Origin: Coemansia sp. RSA 922
Lineage: Eukaryota > Kickxellomycota > Kickxellomycetes > Kickxellales > Kickxellaceae
Reading direction: 5' to 3'
DNA: 10,305 bases
NCBI GenBank assembly: GCA_027577415.1
Contig: JANBQS010000932.1
Coordinates: 1-10,305 of the forward strand
Below the pieces are notes generated by a model. That model saw nothing but the letters and a program-made list of their open reading frames with translations, did not search any database and had not been told where the DNA came from. Shown here in pieces: positions 1-7,328 of this stretch. Positions within the stretch are counted from its first letter, which is position 1. Each line of letters begins with the position of its first letter. The translations under genes and the position numbers were made by a program.

Positions 1-66
1 TTCTAGACAACTATAGCCAACATCTACAACACTCTTAATCTACACATACACACAAAGCTTTGCGTG

Positions 67-706
67 ATGGAATATCCCAATGTACCTCAGGAAGTGCAGT
101 TCCAGCTGCGGGACGACTGTCTGGGTCTCACGCACTCGGCAACCTCAGCTTCATATGTGTTTGCAGATGATCCGCTGCCGCTGGGCTCTGACGATGGCCA
201 AATATCAGTGGTAGTGGACATGTCAGCAGATGGAGCCAGCCCAGTGGGCGTGCGCTCGCTCTCGACGTCGTTCATGGCTGCAGGGTACGAGTGGAGCCTA
301 CCAACTGATGCTAGCGAGGGCTCTGCAAGACTCACGGTGCATGGCGTAGCACTAGAGAGGTAAGAGCTACAAGCATTTTTGACTGTACTGCGTGTCCAGT
401 GTATGCACTAAATGTGGCATAGAGTAATTAAACCACTATATTGTTTGCGCTTGGGTTAACATATAGGACTCCGCTGAAGATCTCGACATCGCAGAGCAAC
501 ACGTCGGCTGACAAACAAGCGCTTTTTGCCACGGTTCAGCAAGACGCCTATCGTCTTTCACAAAGGTAATTATTTTATTCATACGCTTGGTTTTTTTTTT
601 AGTTAATGTTCACATCTAATATTGCAAAAATATCCTTGTTTCGTGTATTTAATGTAGAGTCGCACTACTGAGCCAGGCACTAGATGTTGACGACTCGGAC
701 AAATAG
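67..706 (+). CDS. Unrecognised 146-residue protein, three exons
   Basis: Spliced model: exons 67-359, 467-565 and 658-706, 441 nt in all, ending at TAG 704-706. I chose the ATG at 67 because an in-frame TAG lies at 4-6 with no ATG between them. Both introns sit in phase 2 with GTAAGA and GTAATT donors and TAG acceptors; each junction rebuilds an Arg codon. The protein begins MEYPNVPQEV. Residues 1-95 alternate hydrophobic and polar stretches and look beta-rich. Residues from about 110 to 137 (for example FATVQQDAYRLSQRV) look like one amphipathic, possibly coiled-coil helix, and the end is acidic (DVDDSDK). There is no signal peptide or membrane segment. I do not recognise a family. A globular head followed by a short helix recalls XRCC4/XLF/PAXX-type folds, but that is only a loose resemblance. 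It converges on the chromatin gene 90 bp away. The gene structure is likely right; the function is unknown. Confidence 0.72.
360..466 (+). other. Intron 1 of the unrecognised gene (107 nt)
   Basis: The donor is GAGAG|GTAAGA at 359/360 and the acceptor ATATAG|GACT at 466/467. Without splicing, the reading frame stops at TAA 361-363. Splicing in phase 2 joins AG and G into an Arg codon and keeps a 33-codon exon open. No strong branch site stands out; CACTAAA near 404-410 is a candidate. Confidence 0.75.
566..657 (+). other. Intron 2 of the unrecognised gene (92 nt)
   Basis: The donor is AAAG|GTAATT at 565/566 and the acceptor AATGTAG|AGTC at 657/658. A CTAAT branch-site candidate lies at 616-620. 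The intron holds a run of ten T (591-600) followed directly by AG at 601-602. That AG would make an intron of only 37 nt and bring in a stop at once (AGT then TAA), so the distal acceptor was chosen. It gives a 16-codon last exon ending at TAG 704-706. Confidence 0.68.
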
Positions 707-796
707 CGACACTTTTTTTATTGTGCAAACTTATTCATTTTTAATGAGCCAAATATAAATACGTAAAGTAAAAAAAAGAACAACCAACCATGCTCA
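707..796. other. Convergent 3' intergenic gap
   Basis: This 90 bp AT-rich gap separates the stops of two convergent genes. It must hold the 3' ends of both transcripts. For the plus-strand gene, only weak signals such as AAATATAAAT near 750-760 are seen. The minus-strand signal is listed separately. Overlap of the two 3' UTRs is likely. Confidence 0.6.
717..722 (-). terminator. AATAAA poly(A) signal of the RSC/polybromo gene
   Basis: Plus-strand TTTATT reads AATAAA on the minus strand, 75-80 nt past the TAG of the RSC-type gene. It is a perfect canonical hexamer in a sensible position. It lies only about 11 bp from the stop codon of the opposing gene, so cleavage downstream would place the RSC mRNA end inside that gene's last exon. 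Confidence 0.5.
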
Positions 797-3700
797 CTAC
801 TGCTGACGCGTCAACATTATCGTGTAAACCTTGGTGGCTAGTGGCTGTCCGTTGGCCATCGGAGGCTGTGCCGGTGGAACTTGCTGGTCAGCGCTCTCGC
901 TCAGCAAGGCGTCGACTTGCCACTCATCGGCCAAAACCTCCATATCAATGACGTTCGGTCCAGGAGCCAGCGGCACGTCAAAGGCATAGTTTGCGTTCTT
1001 GGTCAGCGCAGAAATCATGCCTGCTTCGTCCTTGTCGGTCTCATCGCTGCCATGCGACGGCGTGTCATCGCTCATGCCATTCTCACTTGGCTGTGCAACG
1101 GTGTCGGGTAAAATACGTGGGACAATCCGACGGCCGTTGACTGAGATCGTAAGCACGGTCTTGCCACTGGGCCTAAATGGCCCTGGAACTGGGCGCAACA
1201 GGGCATTGGCGGCAGTGCTGCGTAGCGAAAGCGCGTGGTTGGAAAAGGCGCCCGAGAGGTCAATATGCTTGAAAAGACTCATATCCGATGTAAGAATCTG
1301 GACCGCAGGACCAGTGGGTGAGATTCGCTGGTTGCCATCTGTCTGGAACACCCGAGTAGCCTTCTTCCACAGCTCCATCGCTTGCTGGTTCTGCGCTTGT
1401 TGCTGCGGAGTCAAAAAGGTCTGATTTTGGGCACCAGGGGATCCAGCGACGCCTGACGAGGAATAGCTATGTGGCATCGGTGGTGGCATTCCGTTCACCT
1501 GGGCCGGGTCCGGAGTGAGCGGAGTCAGTGTTTGCTTGGGCATCGTCGGAGTGCTTGGCGTGCCTGGCTGCTGTTGTTGGTGAAGCTGCTGCTGCTGTTG
1601 CTGCAATAGCATCGTCATCATCGACTGAGCATTAGCGCCTGGTGGCATTGGCGATGACATCGGCGCTTGTCCAATCGGCGCACCGTTAGGGCCTCTTGAC
1701 GGAGTAATCGGCCTGCCACCAGCGAAGCCTCCATCGCCCATGCGCTGGAGCTCGTGCTGACCTTGGAAGGCCTGCTGGTCGAATCCGCCGGGACCGGGGG
1801 TGCCTGGCCCCATTGCTCCCGTGTACGGCGAGCCCGCCATACCCAGAGGAAACTGGGGTAGTGGCGGTGGCGGCGAAAACACACCTTGGGGCATGCCCAG
1901 CTGAACTGACGACGCGGCGGCCATAGGAAGAGGCCCCATAGAGGACATTGGCGACGACATACCCATTTGGTGCATAGGCGGGCCTGTGTACTGACCAGCC
2001 ATCATGGGAGACATCGGCTGGCTATAGCCCGCTGGCAGCGACGGATGTTGTTGCTGCTGGTACGTCTGGGCGAGCGCTTGCAACTGCTGATTATAGGACT
2101 GTTGTAGTTGGCGAGTCTGCGAGAAGAACGTCTGTTGCGATTGCTCGATGAGCTGCGTCTTTTGCCGTATAATCGCCTGGTGGTTTGGCGAGCCGGTAAA
2201 GCCTGGGTTCTGCTGTTGCGCAGCCGCGATTTGCTCCGACGCCTGTTGACGGATCATGTTATCGCGCTGGGTCTTCTGCGATTGCACCATTGCCAAGTTT
2301 TGCTGGTGTTGCGCCGTAAGAGCCTGTTGGGCCTGCGCAAAGTTGTTTTGCGGCTGAGGAATTGGCATGCCGTTAGGAGGCCGCATGAGAGCAGGGCCTC
2401 CTCCCATTGTCATCGGTGCCATGGGCTGGGCCGAGCGAGGGGCAACTTGCTGTCGAGTCGGTGTCTGCTGCTGCGGCTGAGAGCGAGCGAGGTTTTGCGC
2501 TTGCTGCATTTTCGCCATGGCTTCGCGGTTAAGCACGGTAAGCCCCAAGTGTGGCAGCAAACTGGTATTGTTCCAGAGCTCGACTGTCTGCTTGTTGGGC
2601 GTAAACGGCGTAATGTACGATATGAACGCCGGCGGACGCATAAGCGGGGTCTTGAAGTCGTGCGCCCAGTTCGTGATCGGAGTGAGCTTCCCTGGCTGCC
2701 CGTCGTTGCCAGGCTCATATATGCTCTCGCACACATAGACGTCCTGGGGGTTGAATCCCTGTGGGTAAACTCGCGCATAGACAGTAGGCAAGAGGATGTA
2801 GCACTTGCCAGCAATACTGCGCACCCCGAGGCTGTCAAACAGGGGGCCGGCAAAGAGCTGGTGCGGGTAGACTGGCTGGCCAGCAATCTCGGGAACCTCA
2901 GACGGCGTCAAGAACCAGCGGCCATCAAAGAACTTTCGCCGGTCATACGCACCGCCCAGGCGTATCTTGGTAATCATGGCGACCTTCATTCCGCCCGAGC
3001 TTGTTTTAACGTAAATAAAGTCACCCACGCACAGATCAAGTTCGCCAGCGCTGGTTCGGCTCACGAACCGTCCCTCGGACGGCACCGCGTCATTGTACGA
3101 CAAGTCGAATGGAATTTGGTACTTTGCGATGACTTGCCGGCAAATCTTCTTGTACGCATTCTCAAGAACAACTGCGTCCTGGTAAATCTGCGAGTCCGAC
3201 TCGTTAAAGTACGTAGCGTTGTTGAATATCCACAGCATATCGTAGTTGAACGCATCAAAGCTGCGGTACCCAGCAATCCTCGACTTGACCACGTTCAGTG
3301 CCATGGGATGGAAAATGACTTCATAGTACTCAGGGTACTCGCTGCGGTCGGGTGGGTCCTCAAACACCTCAGTCAAGGATGCGCCTTCCTCGTCCTTTGT
3401 CTCCAGGAGCTGCGCAACAATCTCCTTCATCGCTGCCGTCATCTGAGGATGCACTACCTCTAGGTGGCCAATGCCACCAATACACTGTGGAATAGGAGGC
3501 CCGCCCGGAAGTGCCGAGGCCTGACTCTGGCCGTTCGATATAGTAGCGCCAAGAGTCGGCGGCGAGAGCGGAATATCCGGCACACGGTTCAGGGCCTGTG
3601 GCATGGCAGCCGTGAGCTCAGGTTTAATCTGCCCACTGACCATGTGCGACTGCGACGGCGCTCGCAAAATAGTCGTTGTAGCTGCCGCATGCTGCTGCGC

Positions 3701-5360
3701 TTGACTTGCATCTACGCTGTCGGAAGCCCTGTTCCTCTTCGGCAGCGTCGACTTTCTGGGCTCTGGCGTCGACACGGGGGCCACCTTGGGCTCAGGGAGG
3801 TCGACCTTGGAGCCGTCAGTAGGCATGAGAAACTCGGCCCATCGTGGGTTCTCAGGGTCCAAGACAATCTGGATTGGAAGCTGATCATGAACGTTGCGAG
3901 CGTTGACGTTGGCCTTGTACTCGCGCACAAAGCACTTGGCCATACGCTTGCGACCGGTGTACGCTGCCCAGGCCAGTGGCGTCGACTTGTGCATCGTGTC
4001 GACAGCCTCAATGTCCGCGCCCTTGTCGCAAAGCACCTTGGCGACCTTGAGTCGGCCATAGCACGATGCGGCGTGCAGTGGGGCCCACGTATATTCGTCA
4101 TTGTCAACCACATCGCCGTTGGGCTCCTTCATCACAACCTTTCGGTAGCCATTGAGCTGGAGCCCTGGCGTATTCAGGACCCTTAGTGCCGCGGTGAGGT
4201 CGGCGTCGTAGATGGCTTGAAACAGCTCGTCCAAGGCCGCTTCGGCATCGGAGCCAGAGCTGGATTGGCCTGTCTTTGCCTTGGATGCGGACTTTGGTGC
4301 GGCTGTGGGTTTTGCCGCTGGTGTTGCGGTAGGAGGGCGATCGTAGTCGCTCTCACCGCTTTCACTGTCCTCTCTCTTTTTACCACGCTTACGCTTGAGG
4401 GTAGGTGTCGCAGCGTTTCTGCCGAGCTCATTGTCTGAAGCGGATTCGTCATCCGTGCCTTCGCCGCTTTTATCCAACGATACCTGGCGAATTCGTAGCT
4501 TTAGCTGTGGAGTAGCCGCAGTAGTCGCGGCATCAGAGGGAATCATGTCAGCAGCAAGGGCGTGTACGTTCCGCTTAATGTCGCCGGCAATCTCGTATAT
4601 ATACGATTCCGGAATGTTGAACGTCTGCGCGTTGCTGCACATCAGGTCAATATCCTCTACAAAGTCGGCTATGGATTTGTAGACACCACGGGTTATCTTG
4701 CCCTTCATAATGTCAAGCGCAATCGGTCGCTTAATCTCGACGTAGTAGTCTGGATACTCCTTTTTCGACGGCAGCTTGTTGAACGCCAGGCACAACGGCT
4801 CTCCGCTACAGTCACAGCAAAAGAAATAGAATCGAATGTGCTAGTAACTTGTCAGCAAAAAAACACCGACAAGGAATGGGGGGACTGTGGCAATGCATGT
4901 CTCTTGTACATATGCCACCTGCAGGCACGCAGACTTGCACTCGGCTTCGCCATTTGCCGACAGCTAAATAGGCACACAATGGGCAGACAGTCTACAGTTT
5001 TGCATAGGTGCATATGCAACTCGACACTGCATATGTCGGAACCTTGCCGGCTCTCCCGAGACACCTCATTTACAACAAAAAAGAAACAGCCGCCTCCTCA
5101 TGGTACAAGCACACAACTTACTCTTTGTTCATTTCCTTGACTGCCTGGAATAGCTTCAAGCAGCCTTCCTTAACGGCCGATACGCTATCTGAGGTCTCTT
5201 CAATGCCAAAGTCCGACTTGCGCATCCGCTTTGGGCGGCTCGACGTTGGCGAATCCATATTATCGCCTCCCTTTGAACGCGTGGGCGATAGCGGTTGCGG
5301 AGTGTCGTCCCCTGGCTCTGCAGCCGCTTTGCTAACCAACCGTAACCGTGGCTGGCCCAT
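797..5360 (-). CDS. RSC1: RSC1/RSC2/polybromo-type chromatin-remodelling subunit: bromo-ANK-bromo-BAH, Q-rich
   Basis: Exons 5360-5122 and 4805-797 (TAG 797-799) give 1415 residues. The ATG at 5358-5360 has an in-frame TAA directly upstream. The phase-2 junction makes Asp80 and completes the first bromodomain (NKD|GEPLCLAFNKLPSKKEYPDYY pattern, about residues 56-168; acetyl-lysine Asn is N143). Basic NLS-like patches lie at 41-48 and 216-224. Ankyrin repeats follow at about 320-384 (PLHAASCYGR, TPLAWAAYTG). The second bromodomain is at about 535-640 (N614), and a polybromo-like BAH domain at about 668-795 (GDFIYVK, GKCYILL, DVYVCES). Residues 850-1220 are rich in Q, P, M and G. A beta-rich domain ends the protein (about 1223-1415). 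The family forms part of SWI/SNF-class remodellers (RSC/PBAF) that read acetylated histones in the nucleus. Ankyrin repeats between the bromodomains are not part of yeast Rsc1/2. The family call is firm; the symbol is by similarity. Confidence 0.92.
1568..1603 (-). repeat. CAG/CAA tract encoding polyglutamine
   Basis: Within the RSC-type coding sequence, twelve codons encode six Gln, Leu-His and four Gln (residues about 1148-1159). The tract mixes CAG and CAA, so it is not a pure triplet run. It lies in the low-complexity Q/P/M-rich part between the BAH domain and the C-terminal domain and is probably length-variable between strains. Confidence 0.8.
4806..5121 (-). other. Intron of the RSC/polybromo gene (316 nt)
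   Basis: On the minus strand the donor is AAAGA|GTAAGTT (GT at 5121-5120) and the acceptor GACTGTAG|CGGAG (AG at 4807-4806), preceded by a pyrimidine-rich stretch. The phase-2 join creates an Asp codon inside bromodomain 1 and restores its conserved D-G-x-x-L spacing. It is about three times longer than the other introns here. I looked for C/D snoRNA boxes and tRNA-like structure and saw none. It contains two TGCATATG octamers 18 bp apart (start positions near 5008 and 5026). Confidence 0.88.
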
Positions 5361-5847
5361 TTACACGTTATGCGGCAAAAAAGGGTATACAAATAGTCGC
5401 GTGCGACAAACGAAAAGACCAATGCTGGCCAAAGTAAAAGTAAATAGAAAAATAAATGCTGTCGAATGGAAAGGCGACAATAATGATTGATTGAAAGACG
5501 GGGCGGCGTTCTGCGTTAGATTTAGCTCGCTTAAGAAAAGCAAATTTGAATCAGAGGAAGAAAGTGAAAAAGTTGAGAGGGAAAAAATGTCAAGAACCAA
5601 GGTCAAACACTTTTTTTGGACGAAGTAGAACGCGCTAACCCGCCTGTGCATTGGATCTCAGCATGCTGTAATTGGCCCTGCCCGTGAACAATCAACAAGG
5701 TATTGATTAAATCAGCAGTAGCACAAGCATAGATTTGTAGCAACGTTTCCAGCGCCAAGGCTTGTCTTGGTGCTTTTTCAATAATATCTTTTTATTTGCA
5801 AATTTTTCAAAGACTCGTCGACGAGATTCCAACCAAACGTTGTAGTC
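5361..5847. promoter_or_regulatory. Divergent promoter region with three CCAAT boxes
   Basis: This 487 bp gap separates the starts of the RSC-type gene (leftward) and the WBP11-type gene (rightward). CCAAT lies at 5419-5423, and its inverted form ATTGG at 5650-5654 and 5671-5675, the latter two 21 bp apart (two helical turns). CCAAT is the core of sites for the Hap2/3/5 (NF-Y) complex. A TATA-like GTATACAAAT lies near 5384-5393. Purine-rich DNA fills about 5553-5588. A perfect 12-bp palindrome, CTCGTCGACGAG, lies at 5814-5825, 22 bp before the WBP11 ATG. No convincing gene is seen inside: a 96-codon open frame on the minus strand (5361-5651) is hydrophobic, Phe/Ser/Leu-rich and in AT-rich DNA. 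Transcription starts cannot be placed. Confidence 0.6.
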
Positions 5848-7155
5848 ATGGGACGGAGCGATTTGCTGGGTGCCAACCCAAATGAGGCGTACCGGAAAAA
5901 GGCGCAAGAGCGCGAAGCCAAGCGCAATAAAGAAGTTCGGGACAAGATGCGCGAAGTAGCAGTGCTACACAAAGACACGACAAAGATGGAGCGCAAAATA
6001 GAGCAGTATCGCAAGATTGTGCGCGTACGAAAGATGACTGCCGCCGAAAAGGAAAAGCTACAGACCATGGAGGCCGAACTTAAGGACGTCTTGGATAGAC
6101 AAAAGGCTGCGGGTATTGCGCCTAGGAAGCGCGAGGCACCAGACCGAGTTATTGGCTACGACCCAATGGCCGCAGCCGAGGTAGGAGCCAGCCAAACACG
6201 CTCGGCCAACTCGCCTTTGCCTTCAGATAGCGAAGACAGCGATGACGACAGTAGAGATGTCACAATGATCGGTCGCACTATATCTTTGGATCGGGATGAC
6301 GATCTGGACGATATACCCAACTCTTTAGTAGAGCACAGTAGTGTGGGTACCGATCCGTTACCGCCAATGCCACCAGGTACTCCGCCTCTTCGCCCGCAGG
6401 ACCTTGATCTTGACAAAATATGGCCGCCGCTACCCAGCGGTCCGTCACCACAGTATTTGCAGAATAACCCACGTCCTGACCAACACAGCAACAATCGCGG
6501 CCGCGGTTACAGCCAGCGCCCTCCACCACGCACTCCACATAGGCCACACAATCACCACAGCGGCAGCAGTAACGAGCGACAGGGGTATCGCGCTCATCCA
6601 TATGCTCGCCCTCCACGTCCAGATATGCCACCGTTAACTCCACAAGGAGTATCACTAAACCAGCCGCCTCCAGTTCCGCCAGGGTTTCCCCGGCCTCCCC
6701 AATTACCTGCGGGACTGTCTGGGCCACCTCCACCGCGGCCAGCAATGGCGGCCTTCTCTGCCACGGTGCTGACAGCTGAGCCGCAAGTGCGCAACCTCAA
6801 AAAGGAGCTCACCACACTTGTCCCTGCAGCCATTGCGCGCAAAACCAAGCAAAAGGAGCGACAACAGGTGCTGGCTGCCATACCAATGGTGCCGAAAATG
6901 ATCGTCAACGCAGCACCCGACGTCGATGCTGAGCCAAGCGTCTGCACACCTGGTGGCAGCGCAGCGGTCTCCTCAACAGGTATCTTAGGCGCAATGCGGC
7001 CCCTGTCTGGTGTACGATTTAACACTCAGGCGACAGAGGCTCAAAAACAACCTCAACTCGCAGAGCCGGCCAAGCCTAAGCAAGAGCAAAAGAGCAAGAG
7101 CTCGCTTGACGAGGAGTACCAAAAGTTTGTACAGCAGATGAACGACTTTCTATAG
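5848..7155 (+). CDS. WBP11: WBP11-type pre-mRNA splicing factor
   Basis: An intronless 435-residue protein begins at ATG 5848 (GTC ATGG context). Residues 1-60 match the WBP11 N-terminal signature: MGR, then NPNEAYRKKAQEREAKRNK, the counterpart of the NPTDQARKEARKRELKKNK of human WBP11, followed by a charged coiled coil to about 87. Residues 117-157 are Ser/Asp-rich. Proline-rich WW- or SH3-ligand segments lie at 170-203 and 257-300 (PPMPPGTPPLRP, QPPPVPPGFPRPP). A conserved lysine-rich motif around 317-338 (LKKELTTLVPAAIARK) aligns with the EITRFVPTALRVRR part of WBP11. The end, EEYQKFVQQMNDFL, matches the family's terminal DVYEAFMKEMEGLL. In animals WBP11 is a nuclear spliceosome-associated protein that binds the WW domain of PQBP1. 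Human WBP11 is longer (about 640 residues); the difference is mostly in the proline-rich middle. Divergent from the RSC-type gene and upstream of SKI8. Confidence 0.88.
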   Translation: MGRSDLLGANPNEAYRKKAQEREAKRNKEVRDKMREVAVLHKDTTKMERKIEQYRKIVRVRKMTAAEKEKLQTMEAELKDVLDRQKAAGIAPRKREAPDRVIGYDPMAAAEVGASQTRSANSPLPSDSEDSDDDSRDVTMIGRTISLDRDDDLDDIPNSLVEHSSVGTDPLPPMPPGTPPLRPQDLDLDKIWPPLPSGPSPQYLQNNPRPDQHSNNRGRGYSQRPPPRTPHRPHNHHSGSSNERQGYRAHPYARPPRPDMPPLTPQGVSLNQPPPVPPGFPRPPQLPAGLSGPPPPRPAMAAFSATVLTAEPQVRNLKKELTTLVPAAIARKTKQKERQQVLAAIPMVPKMIVNAAPDVDAEPSVCTPGGSAAVSSTGILGAMRPLSGVRFNTQATEAQKQPQLAEPAKPKQEQKSKSSLDEEYQKFVQQMNDFL

Positions 7156-7328
7156 AAATCCCCGTAAGCCAAGACCAAACAGAGCAATCATCGGTTGAAA
7201 TATCCTATATTCAGCACATGTTGATGTTGCTTGTGTATCAATACTACCTCTATATTACCCTAATTTTTTTGCTTACAGTCTACACGTCTGTAAAAACAAA
7301 GTAGCCCCTTTTTTTTACCGAAACAAAA
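7156..7328 (+). promoter_or_regulatory. WBP11-SKI8 intergenic region with candidate untranslated intron
   Basis: This 173 bp gap must hold the WBP11 3' end and the SKI8 promoter and 5' leader. It has a good donor-like GTAAGC at 7164-7169 and a strong acceptor-like CTAAT (7260-7264), T-run, then GCTTACAG ending at 7278. Together they would define a 115 nt intron lying in a 3' UTR of WBP11, a 5' UTR of SKI8 or a read-through transcript. No coding sequence depends on it. No clear AATAAA is present. Confidence 0.4.

Noticed and set aside
591..602. T-run followed by AG as an alternative acceptor in gene 1
   Set aside because: It would give a 37 nt intron with no room for a branch site and an immediate stop codon.
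2108..4186. Two abutting long plus-strand open frames (451 and 240 codons) antisense to the RSC-type gene
   Set aside because: They share codon boundaries with the sense gene, so they stay open simply because the sense strand rarely uses TTA, CTA or TCA codons. Their products are Arg/Leu-rich with no domain, while the sense strand encodes clear bromo, BAH and ankyrin domains.
4806..5121. Intronic snoRNA or tRNA in the long intron
   Set aside because: No paired C (RTGATGA) and D (CTGA) boxes, H/ACA layout or tRNA A/B boxes could be found by eye on the transcribed strand.
4562..5490. Plus-strand open frames of 192 and 160 codons over the intron and first exon of the RSC-type gene
   Set aside because: They cross intron and coding exon of a well-supported opposite-strand gene, and their translations show no family features.
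5361..5651. Minus-strand 96-codon open frame upstream of the RSC-type start
   Set aside because: It lies in AT-rich promoter DNA, is hydrophobic and Phe/Ser/Leu-rich, and ends right against the RSC ATG. It could only be a leader ORF, for which there is no support.
6278..7025. Minus-strand frames of 155 and 143 codons opposite WBP11
   Set aside because: They are mirror images of the proline-rich coding sequence (Gly-rich on the opposite strand), with no start context or domain.
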